A stretch of DNA of 6,054 nt from an uncultured Chlorobiaceae bacterium (GTDB taxonomy: Bacteria > Bacteroidota > Chlorobiia > Chlorobiales > Chlorobiaceae). Position 1 is the first letter of the stretch. Each line of letters starts with the position of its first letter. The notes beneath the pieces are model-generated. The model worked only from the letters and a program-made list of their open reading frames with translations, was not told the origin of the DNA and did no database searches. The position numbers and the translations under genes are program-made. Shown here in pieces: positions 1 to 5,218 of the stretch. Location of the stretch: contig CAIVCU010000042.1 in NCBI GenBank assembly GCA_903904495.1, positions 1 to 6,054 of the forward strand. The letters are read 5' to 3'.

Positions 1-573
1 ATCGATAAAATTGCCGCACCATCGTCAGGTTCAGGCGGGAAGGGACCGGATGTGAGTCGCGAGGGTGTTCAGCGTGATCTTCTGCCGATTGTAGAGGGCT
101 CCAATGTCGCGACCAAACATGGCATGGTAAAGACTGATCATGTCCTTTTCATTGCTTCAGGTGCATTCCATGTAGCCAAGCCTTCTGACTTGATTCCTGA
201 GCTGCAGGGCCGTTTTCCGATCAGGGTTGAACTGAAAAGCCTGACCGAAGAAGATTTTTATCTGATTCTTACCCAGCCCGATAACGCTCTTATCAAGCAG
301 TATTCAGCCCTGCTTGCGACGGAAGGGGTTCTTCTGACCTTCAGCGATGGAGCTATACGGGAGATTGCTAAAATTGCGGCAAGGGTTAATGAAAGTGTTG
401 AAAATATCGGTGCCAGAAGGCTGCATACCATTATGACAAACCTCCTTGAGGAACTGATGTTCAATATTCCTGAGAATTTTTCAGATGAACAAGTTGAGAT
501 TGATGAAGCCATGGTGAAGGAAAAACTGAACCATGTGGTGGCCGACAGAGATCTCAGCCAGTATATTCTTTAA
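1..573 (+). CDS. hslU: HslU, ATPase subunit of the HslUV protease (C-terminal part)
   Basis: This is the AAA+ unfoldase that feeds proteins to the HslV peptidase in the cytoplasm. The frame is open from base 1, and 190 codons are visible before TAA at 571-573. The fragment opens with IDKIA, the tail of the Walker B region, so the N-terminus, Walker A and most of the I domain lie upstream of the window. Visible family landmarks are the sensor-1 segment FIASGAFHVAKPSDLIPELQGR (around residues 50-71 of the fragment, with the conserved GRFPIRVEL that follows), the sensor-2 segment ENIGARRLHT (around 135-143), and the C-terminal tail DLSQYIL. The last corresponds to the HslU tail that docks into HslV (DLSRFIL in E. 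coli). There is no sign of truncation at the 3' end. The partner hslV is not in the window. The assignment is firm. Confidence 0.97.
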   Translation: MDKIAAPSSGSGGKGPDVSREGVQRDLLPIVEGSNVATKHGMVKTDHVLFIASGAFHVAKPSDLIPELQGRFPIRVELKSLTEEDFYLILTQPDNALIKQYSALLATEGVLLTFSDGAIREIAKIAARVNESVENIGARRLHTIMTNLLEELMFNIPENFSDEQVEIDEAMVKEKLNHVVADRDLSQYIL

Positions 574-578
574 CAGTT

Positions 579-624
579 GTTATGAATGACCGATCAGGCC
601 TTTGTATGCCGGGTCGGTCATAAC
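579..624 (+). promoter_or_regulatory. Imperfect stem-loop between hslU and aroQ
   Basis: ATGACCGA (586-593) pairs with TCGGTCAT (614-621), and GTT (579-581) pairs with AAC (622-624) around a small bulge. A short inner GGC/GCC pairing is possible at 597-599 and 608-610. No T-run follows, so it is not a standard intrinsic terminator. It could attenuate readthrough, protect an RNA end, or shape the aroQ leader. Only the pairing is seen; the role is inferred. Confidence 0.35.
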
Positions 625-643
625 ACTCATCATGATAAGCGCG

Positions 644-1081
644 ATGTCAATACTTGTTCTCAACGGTCCGAACTTGTCACGCCTCGGAAAACGCGAACCG
701 GAAGTTTATGGTTATCAGACTCTTGATGATATCAACCGCGGACTGGTTGAGAGTTTTCCGGAATTAAAGTTTGAGTTTTTTCAGTCGGAAGATGAAGGTG
801 CTTTACTGGAAAAACTTTTTAATATCGAAGATAAAGGCGGCTACAAGGGCGTCCTGCTCAATGCCGGAGCGTTTACTCACTACTCGATAGCTCTGCGTGA
901 CGCTATAAGTGGAGTAACCGTTCCTGTTATAGAGGTACATCTTTCCAATATATTTGCCCGTGAGGAGTTTCGCCGCACATCGGTCATTTCTGAAGTATGT
1001 GTCGGTGTGATCAGCGGGTTTGGAGCGAACAGCTACCATCTTGGCGTCAGGGCTCTTCTGGGAAAATCCCCTAAAACCTGA
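644..1081 (+). CDS. aroQ: 3-dehydroquinate dehydratase, type II (AroQ)
   Basis: It catalyses dehydration of 3-dehydroquinate to 3-dehydroshikimate, the third step of the shikimate pathway to aromatic amino acids; the family forms cytosolic dodecamers. From the ATG at 644 the protein has 145 residues, the usual length. Signature segments are ILVLNGPNL (3-11), LGKREPEVYG (14-23) with catalytic Tyr22 and lid Arg17, the LLNAGAFTHYS substrate loop (71-81), EVHLSN (97-102) with catalytic His99, and ISGFGANSYHLG (123-134). The start at 644 is chosen because family members begin a few residues before ILVLNGPN. An in-frame ATG at 632 and a TTG at 602 would add 4 or 14 residues with no family counterpart. 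No clear Shine-Dalgarno precedes either ATG. It lies 70 bases after hslU on the same strand and may share its transcript. Phe104 replaces the His common in the HARE segment. Confidence 0.95.
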   Translation: MSILVLNGPNLSRLGKREPEVYGYQTLDDINRGLVESFPELKFEFFQSEDEGALLEKLFNIEDKGGYKGVLLNAGAFTHYSIALRDAISGVTVPVIEVHLSNIFAREEFRRTSVISEVCVGVISGFGANSYHLGVRALLGKSPKT

Positions 1082-1082
1082 C

Positions 1083-1118
1083 AATAGCCATATGCCGGGT
1101 TTCGGCAGTTCGCCTATT
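1083..1118. terminator. Stem-loop between convergent aroQ and the TPR gene
   Basis: An inner stem TGCCG (1093-1097) and CGGCA (1103-1107) closes a five-base loop. An outer stem AATAG (1083-1087) and CTATT (1114-1118) is separated from it by an internal loop. It lies in the 38-base gap between two convergent stop codons, and moderately T-rich sequence follows on the plus strand (ACTATTCTTT). Position and pairing suggest a shared terminator, but the poly-T tract is weak. Confidence 0.4.
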
Positions 1119-1119
1119 A

Positions 1120-1938
1120 CTATTCTTTAGAGAGCTTTTTCAGGAGTTCACGCATCTGCTCAATGCGCTTTCTGTCGCTTTCCATCATGATTGGCTTGTC
1201 AAGAGCGCTATTCATGAGCGCGATTGCCTCCTCCTTTCTTCCTGATTCAATGCAGATTAATGCCAGTTCATGGTAATTTCTGATGACCCTCGAATCAATG
1301 CTGATTGCCTTTCGAAAAGCTTTTTCTGCTAAAGTAAAATCGCCTTTTGGTACCTCGCCGAGGAAGGCATTGCCTAACATTCTCTTAAACCACCCAATCT
1401 TTGCAGCTTCACGATAATAAGAGCCGAGCATTGAAAGAGCGGTTTCATCGTTCGGATTTAATCGAAGAGCGGTATCGAGTTCATGCTTGATCTCTTTTGC
1501 ACGTTTTAATTTTTCCTTGGTTCCGATTTTATCAGCCATCAATCCGAGTGATACGGCAAGCCAGCTGTGTCCTCTCGCATTGGTACTGTCAAGAGCGACA
1601 CCTGTTCGGGCATATTCCGCTGCTTTACGGTAGTGCAGCATACGTCCTTCCGTGTTGCTGGGGGGAATCGATTCCCCAAGGCTTACCTGCAGCCGGGCCA
1701 TTTTCCAGTGGAGATCTGCATCGCAGGGATTATTGCGAAGTTCTGAGGAGTATAACGAATCAGCTTTTTGATAGTTCATCAGCCATAATGCCTCGTCTGC
1801 CTGCTCGATTGGTCTCGGGGTTCGTTTGACTCTTGCGGCTTCTGCAGGAATTGCTGGTGAAAGTGAGGCGAATGATAAGAGAAGAAAAGCAAAAACCCAT
1901 CGGTAGCAGTATGTATTGCAATCTTTAGAAATAGGCAT
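1120..1938 (-). CDS. Exported TPR-fold protein resembling the RMDN family
   Basis: This is a 272-residue protein. Its N-terminus has a charged start, a hydrophobic stretch WVFAFLLLSFASL (about 14-26) and a likely signal peptidase I site near AEA-A (32-35). There is no lipobox cysteine, so a soluble periplasmic location is inferred. The rest is helical and repeat-like: the ALWLMNYQKADSLY helix pair (50-63), ARTGVALDSTNARGHSWLAV (110-129), ELDTALRLNPNDETALSMLGSYY (153-175), AEKAFRKAISIDSRVIRNYHELA (204-226) and a final pair to about 247. The block LGLMADKIGTKEKLKRAKEIK, with NPND and an IGWFKRMLGNAFLGE-type segment, resembles from memory the TPR-like domain of eukaryotic and bacterial RMDN proteins. 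The molecular role is unknown. It starts 6 bases after the doxX stop, so the two are probably cotranscribed and possibly coupled. There is no strong ribosome binding site. Confidence 0.85.
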   Translation of the reverse strand: MPISKDCNTYCYRWVFAFLLLSFASLSPAIPAEAARVKRTPRPIEQADEALWLMNYQKADSLYSSELRNNPCDADLHWKMARLQVSLGESIPPSNTEGRMLHYRKAAEYARTGVALDSTNARGHSWLAVSLGLMADKIGTKEKLKRAKEIKHELDTALRLNPNDETALSMLGSYYREAAKIGWFKRMLGNAFLGEVPKGDFTLAEKAFRKAISIDSRVIRNYHELALICIESGRKEEAIALMNSALDKPIMMESDRKRIEQMRELLKKLSKE

Positions 1939-1944
1939 CTTAAG

Positions 1945-2415
1945 TTATTTGAACCATATGGAATCAGGGTATTTGTGGTGAAGTTGCTTGTCAAATCCAA
2001 ACCAGTGGCTGGACGGGAGCAGCATCATCAACACGGAAAAAAGCATGAATGGCGGAAGGGTAAGGTTGTAATAGCCGCCTGCAGCAAAGTTAAGTACCAG
2101 AAATAAAGCAAGAGCAGCGTTTACCCGCACAGCAACCCCGAAGAAAAGTGAGAGGCCGATGACAAGTTCTGCGACAGTGACAATCCATGCAATCGGAAAA
2201 GCTAACGGTATGGCAAAGTGTTCAAGATAGCTTGCCTGAAAGGATCCTGGAGGAAGCTCGGCAAAACGTTTGGTAAAAAATGCCTGCATAAGGTCACTCC
2301 ATAGCCACCCTTTTACCAGCTTATGCCAGAAACCATAGAGAAAAAAAGCGGCAAAGAGATAACGCCCCGCAATAAAAAGAATAATTCCAGCTCTCTTGAA
2401 CAGATTCTGTTTCAT
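1945..2415 (-). CDS. DoxX family integral membrane protein
   Basis: The protein has 156 residues and four predicted membrane helices at about 10-29, 69-92, 98-112 and 118-134. The pattern RYLFAAFFLYGFWHKL in helix 1, and VAELVIGLSLFFGVAVRVNAALA spanning helices 2-3, fits the DoxX/DoxD-like family (Glu-x-x-x-Gly-x-x-Leu-x-x-Gly, then Arg and Ala). DoxX proteins are small four-helix inner-membrane proteins. Some are tied to terminal oxidase or thiol-redox functions, but most, including this one, have no proven substrate. The ATG at 2415 is the first good start and gives a short charged N-terminus before helix 1. It is the first gene of a minus-strand pair with the TPR protein. The partner's export signal suggests that both act at the cell envelope (inference). 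Confidence 0.85.
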   Translation of the reverse strand: MKQNLFKRAGIILFIAGRYLFAAFFLYGFWHKLVKGWLWSDLMQAFFTKRFAELPPGSFQASYLEHFAIPLAFPIAWIVTVAELVIGLSLFFGVAVRVNAALALFLVLNFAAGGYYNLTLPPFMLFSVLMMLLPSSHWFGFDKQLHHKYPDSIWFK

Positions 2416-2457
2416 CTACAAATTACTCTGGTTATGGGTGTTAAACATCGCTATCGG

Positions 2458-2486
2458 ATATTCCAAGAAACGTTTTACAGTGGCAA
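2458..2486 (-). promoter_or_regulatory. Weak candidate promoter for the DoxX-TPR pair
   Basis: On the minus strand, TTGCCA (plus 2481-2486, five of six bases of the -35 consensus) is followed after 17 bases by GAATAT (plus 2458-2463, three of six bases of the -10 consensus). Transcription would start about 35 bases before the ATG at 2415. Spacing is ideal but the -10 match is poor, so this is only a candidate. Confidence 0.22.
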
Positions 2487-2719
2487 ATGTCCAGTAATAT
2501 ACTTACCAGATACAATGTATGAAATAGCGCTGTAAGATACTATACTAATGTTCTTTAGGTAAAGCTTAATGTTCTGTAACAACCTTTTATTTGCAAAATG
2601 ATTAACAAATTAAAAAAAAGTCCAATAAAGCCATCCATTAACCCGGCACTTTTCTCTCTTCATTGCTGACTGTCCTCTTGCCCCTCGCGGGGCTTGTGCT
2701 TTGCAAGCGCATGAAATTC
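2487..2719. other. AT-rich intergenic segment ending in two adjoining hairpins
   Basis: No convincing gene is seen on either strand. Most of the segment is AT-rich, with an A-run around 2613-2620. At the right end, GCCCC (2680-2684) and GGGGC (2689-2693) close a TCGC loop. It is followed at once by GCTTG (2692-2696) pairing with CAAGC (2704-2708), the two stems sharing two bases. Neither hairpin has a T-run behind it. They may mark the edge of the accessory region or belong to the folded RNA element that follows. Confidence 0.4.
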
Positions 2720-2885
2720 AGTTGCCTGAAATGGTAACCCTGGTAAAGCCTAAGCAGCATTAATGTACGGGGTCTTGCGTGGTGTTCGGTAACGAGCACT
2801 GCGAATCGTAGACTGGGAGATTATAGACAGGAACGCAAGTGGATGGAAATATAGCACCGAAATCAAGTGTGGTCAAAGTGGTGCC
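2720..2885 (+). ncRNA. Probable group II intron remnant (part of domain I)
   Basis: This stretch has no ORF but reads as folded RNA on the plus strand. GTGTTCG (2782-2788) pairs with CGAGCAC (2793-2799) across a GTAA loop, a GNRA tetraloop, with one G-U pair. CTTGCGT (2774-2780) pairs perfectly with ACGCAAG (2833-2839) around it. GCACC (2854-2858) pairs with GGTGC (2880-2884). The wording ACCCTGGTAAAGCCTAAGCAGC, and later GACTGGGAGATTATAGACAGG, matches from memory the second half of domain I in bacterial group II introns. No intron 5' end, domain V or reverse transcriptase gene accompanies it, so it is a fragment. It abuts the broken nuclease gene and has the same orientation as the intron at the right edge. 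The exact limits are uncertain, particularly at the left. Confidence 0.5.
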
Positions 2886-3190
2886 ATGTGCCCGCGGTCA
2901 AAACCTGATCGTACATAATCCTTCAGTTCAGCCCGTTCATCAGCTGGCAGATTGTCTTCATGATGAAAGGCTTCACGTCCTTTCAATTCCCTTGCATCCA
3001 GGATACTTTCTCTGGTAAGATGTTCAGCAGACCAGAGAGGAGTACGGGAGATACCGGAGTGCATGACAGCAAAGTTGTCGTAACATAATTCACGAGCCTT
3101 TGCTTTAAGGGAGGCTTTTTGAATATCCGGAGCAACTCCGTTCAGATATTGTGCAGGGCATGCTGTTGTTGCCGCAGAAATGTTCTGCAC
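2873..3190 (-). pseudogene. Truncated DNA/RNA non-specific endonuclease (NUC family)
   Basis: The 105 codons encode the front part of a secreted-type Endonuclease_NS domain: CPAQYLNGVAPDI (11-23), LCYDNFAVMHSGISRTPLWSAEHLT (35-59), FHHEDNLPADERAEL (75-89) and SGFDRGHMAP (95-104). Asp-Arg-Gly-His is the family's catalytic motif, with His101 as the general base. Intact relatives continue after DRGHMAP for roughly another hundred residues that include the metal-binding Asn. Here a single Leu and TGA follow, and the DNA becomes the intron-like segment. The front end is also damaged: the frame opens with a GTG just after an in-frame TGA, and no signal peptide is encoded although family members are usually exported. 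Both ends lie at junctions, so the gene is almost certainly inactive. Confidence 0.8.
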
Positions 3191-3362
3191 TCTTCACTTG
3201 CTGGCGTGATTGACTGGCGCTTGGCGTTGCTTATCTGCACTTTGGCGTCTCAACTGACATTGTACAATTCAAAGCACCCGATTTTGCTGCGAGGTGGCGC
3301 GGCGTCTTGTGTTCCAATCAGCGTATCCTGAGCCGATCGTCTGAGTTTCGATCGAACGTACC

Positions 3363-3384
3363 GCCTCGGTTGCACTGCCTCGGT
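3363..3384. repeat. Short tandem repeat, GCCTCGGT twice
   Basis: GCCTCGGT occurs at 3363-3370 and 3377-3384, a 14-base period. The intervening TGCACT and the following GTCACG are loosely alike. It is too short to assign a function. Confidence 0.4.
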
Positions 3385-3530
3385 GTCACGCCATTTGCAC
3401 AAAGAGAAGTCCAAATATCGCGCCAGTCGTGTGCAGCCCAACCTGTGCTGGAGGTAAACCGGCAGTCTGTTGCTTCGATAGTTCGTATCGTGTGGCGACG
3501 TCTGGCATTGCAATTCGGTGGTAGCAAAAT

Positions 3531-3555
3531 CCGGTGCATTTTAACACTGCGCGCT
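3531..3555 (+). repeat. Two-part repeat box, copy 1
   Basis: CCGGTGCATT, six bases (TTAACA), then CTGCGCGCT. The same two blocks with the same spacing occur at 5729-5753 on the same strand. All six spacer bases differ while all 19 block bases agree, which suggests two constrained blocks rather than a plain recent duplication. Confidence 0.6.
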
Positions 3556-3645
3556 TCTGCTGCTGACCCGGAGCATTGCAATGGCGCCTCTTTGCGGCAG
3601 GAGCATTGGCAGAAGAGCTTTGCATGGGCGGCGTGTCAGCAGCGC
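3551..3645. repeat. Long nested imperfect hairpin
   Basis: Three nested stems share one axis. GCTGCTGAC (3559-3567) pairs with GTCAGCAGC (3635-3643), nine bases perfect. TGCAA (3577-3581) pairs with TTGCA (3620-3624), and CTCTT (3588-3592) pairs with AAGAG (3613-3617). An alternative outer register pairs GCGCT (3551-3555) with AGCGC (3641-3645) by bulging six bases. The fold size and irregular internal loops recall recombination sites of the attC type, but the attC core sequences are missing. It lies about 75 bases beyond the stop of the acetyltransferase gene. Confidence 0.5.
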
Positions 3646-3719
3646 TTGGCGGTGCAGTCGGGCGGGGGAGTATTGGTTTGACACCAAACTTTTGATAAAA
3701 TATATCTGACCTTAAAGAA

Positions 3720-4229
3720 TCATGGCAAACCTTCCATGTAAACGAAAATGCCATCATATGACGGCATTGTAACAGATCGTGTTTTATTTGTTAAAATTTT
3801 ACCATTAAATTTTCTCCTTATGAGAACGTCTATAGGTATTGCTAGGTGAGCTGACCATTGTTCAAATCCTCTTTTTTCGGACTCAAGAGTAAGGCATTCA
3901 ATAAGATCATTAAAAACTTTATATTTATCTATTCCTAGATTTGTAACAACAGCAATTTGATCAATGTATCCTGTCTTTTTGTAATTATATTCCATTAAAG
4001 GATCGTCTTCCTTCAAATATTCAACTGCCTCTTCATGAGGAATCAAAAGGATATATCCAATAATATTTCCATCATCATTTGCGGCAATAATATTTATATT
4101 ATACGGACTCTTTAGATTATCCCTAACCTCCGATTCTCGATACCTTAGTTTATTTGGGAATAAATCTTCCAATGCAACTATTGTCTCAAAAATTCCTGGA
4201 TCTTTATCTGTTACTACCAAACATTTCAT
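3720..4229 (-). CDS. GNAT-family N-acetyltransferase-like protein
   Basis: The protein has 169 residues, the usual size for a single GNAT domain. Such enzymes move an acetyl group from acetyl-CoA to an amine of a small molecule or protein. The layout fits: an opening strand and helices with KLRYRESEVRDNL (27-39), paired strands INIIAANDDGNIIGYILLIP (45-64), and strand 4 GYIDQIAVV (87-95). The CoA-loop position TNLGIDKYK (96-104) then leads into helix NDLIECLTLESEKRG (107-121), followed by strand QWSAHLA (124-130) and a last helix (131-141). The pyrophosphate loop is degenerate relative to the Q/R-x-x-G-x-G/A consensus, so the substrate is unknown and activity unproven. It starts 12 bases after the membrane-protein stop with no Shine-Dalgarno in an AT-only gap, and is probably cotranscribed. 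Codon use is strongly AT-rich, unlike the left third of the window. Confidence 0.65.
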   Translation of the reverse strand: MKCLVVTDKDPGIFETIVALEDLFPNKLRYRESEVRDNLKSPYNINIIAANDDGNIIGYILLIPHEEAVEYLKEDDPLMEYNYKKTGYIDQIAVVTNLGIDKYKVFNDLIECLTLESEKRGFEQWSAHLAIPIDVLIRRKFNGKILTNKTRSVTMPSYDGIFVYMEGLP

Positions 4230-4241
4230 TATAATAGATAT

Positions 4242-4820
4242 TTAAAAAAATCGAGTTAGGCTATCATAGCTTTTTGAATAAATTAGCACCCAAGGAATCA
4301 TCTGAAAGCCTGCTGCAAATAAAAAAATAATTATCACTAATTTTTTACTCCTTATTTTTGGTCTTAAGAAAATTACTAATTCACCAGGTCCATCCCAAAT
4401 GATGAGCTTAATTACAAAAAATATTTCAGTCAAAATTCCTAGTATATTTTTTTTGGTAGTTAGTACATCAACTATCCGCGCAAGACCTGCGTAAAGAGTT
4501 AAATCTATATCAGACTTATAGCTTATTATTAAAACTAACAGTCCGTTTAACGCATTAAGTGTCCACATAATAATAACAATTATCCAAAATGAATATCCTA
4601 GAGATTTCAGAGATATAACTATTGTGGCGGCAATCACCATTGCAATCATATAGTGGTAGATTGAATATAAAATTGCTACGGCTCCAGTAATTGCCATTTT
4701 CCCTACTAATTCATCATCTTTGTTAGATAAAAAAAATATTTTTAAAAATTTTTTAACGCCAAAAAGAAGGAAAGTTGCAATAATCACAATTATTGTGATT
4801 ATCAAAAATATCCAATACAT
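4242..4820 (-). CDS. Five-helix membrane protein of unknown function
   Basis: The protein has 192 residues. Hydrophobic helices lie at about 2-21, 43-71, 78-100, 126-142 and 160-181, joined by short charged loops such as KKFLKIFFLSNKDDELVGK (23-41), SYKSDID (100-106) and RPKIRSKK (153-160). The Lys/Arg-rich loops favour a cytoplasmic 23-41 segment. I recognise no family motif. The ATG at 4820 begins directly with a hydrophobic helix, and no ribosome binding site is obvious. It is the first gene of an AT-rich pair with the GNAT-like protein, which suggests a shared process, for example modification or export of something at the membrane, but no function can be given. Ile- and Lys-rich composition with A/T-ending codons points to recent acquisition (inference). 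An 11-base-arm palindrome lies within its first codons. Confidence 0.75.
   Translation of the reverse strand: MYWIFLIITIIVIIATFLLFGVKKFLKIFFLSNKDDELVGKMAITGAVAILYSIYHYMIAMVIAATIVISLKSLGYSFWIIVIIMWTLNALNGLLVLIISYKSDIDLTLYAGLARIVDVLTTKKNILGILTEIFFVIKLIIWDGPGELVIFLRPKIRSKKLVIIIFLFAAGFQMIPWVLIYSKSYDSLTRFF
4780..4802. repeat. Near-perfect palindrome inside the start of the membrane-protein gene
   Basis: The arms ATAATCACAAT (4780-4790) and ATTGTGATTAT (4792-4802) surround a single central base. The site covers codons around 7-14, which encode an Ile-rich part of the first helix. It could be an operator or arise by chance from repeated Ile codons. The half-site order (TCACA then TGTGA) is the reverse of a CRP-type site. 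Confidence 0.4.
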
Positions 4821-5218
4821 AATTGTCTTATTTGTTCTGTTTTGAATCTATTGAGTATCTGTCTGGCTCTTAGAAAAAGTAGCCCCTCCATGGCCTTTAG
4901 AAGTGAGAACAGTACATCTGTATTTGTCATGATGATGTTTTATCGTGTAAAAGTGCCTGTGCTCAATTTTTGCAAACTTTAAGGGGTATTCGATGTACTT
5001 AATATTTTACATGTATGTACACAAGGAATCAAAAAGCTGCGAGCAGTAAGAGTAGCCGGCTTCGAGCTTATTTGTAATACGAAAACTATGTTAAACATTT
5101 AAAAGGGGGTAAGATATGGGATATTTTCCTCCCAATGTAAGTTCTGTTGCTGTAATAAAAAAAGGTGTTTTTAAGTGTTTCTGATTAATACTTCAATGAT
5201 AACGTTCTATGATTTCAT
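4821..5218. other. AT-rich intergenic segment upstream of the two-gene module
   Basis: No gene longer than a few tens of codons is seen on either strand. It must hold the promoter for the minus-strand pair, but no convincing -35/-10 pair is visible there. GTAC occurs at both ends of a short segment near 4995-5020. One tiny plus-strand ORF with a good ribosome binding site lies at 5116-5184. Confidence 0.5.
5104..5184 (+). CDS. Possible 22-codon ORF behind a strong ribosome binding site
   Basis: AAGGGGG (about 5103-5109) stands a few bases before the ATG at 5116, a better Shine-Dalgarno than any other gene in the window shows. The ORF encodes MGYFPPNVSSVAVIKKGVFKCF and ends with TGA at 5182-5184. 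It has no recognisable motif. It may be a genuine small protein, the front of a gene replaced by the GC-rich segment that follows, or chance. The feature limits include the ribosome binding site. Confidence 0.2.

Larger units (their letters stand above)
3191..3719. other. GC-rich, repeat- and hairpin-rich segment without a gene
   Basis: Several overlapping frames are open on both strands, but their translations are rich in Arg, Cys, Gln and Trp, show no known motif, and mask each other, as expected of non-coding GC-rich DNA. The segment holds a short tandem repeat at 3363-3384, a box shared with 5729-5753, a nested hairpin around 3551-3645, two GGAGCATTG copies 30 bases apart (3570-3578 and 3600-3608), and a small GTTTG/CAAAC stem near 3675-3690. 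The base composition contrasts sharply with the AT-rich genes next door. Confidence 0.6.

Noticed and set aside
803..1084. Minus-strand open frame opposite aroQ
   Set aside because: It is fully antisense to a confidently identified enzyme and has no motif of its own.
3435..3690. Canonical integron attC sites
   Set aside because: GCCCAAC near 3437 fits one core, and GTTAAAA on the minus strand near 3539-3545 nearly fits the other, but no correctly oriented and spaced pair closes the hairpin. The idea is kept only as an analogy.
3672..3695. Intrinsic terminator formed by GTTTG/CAAAC followed by TTTT
   Set aside because: The stem is only five bases with competing registers, and the T-run follows on the plus strand, where no gene ends nearby.
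3307..3757. Long overlapping open frames on both strands (for example 3307-3681 plus and 3386-3757 minus)
   Set aside because: The translations have no recognisable domain, are rich in Arg, Cys, Gln and Trp, and compete with each other. The minus frame also runs antisense-free into the GNAT gene end. GC-rich non-coding DNA explains them.
4929..4982. Seventeen-codon frame starting with three ATG codons
   Set aside because: No ribosome binding site or recognisable protein, and the length is expected by chance.
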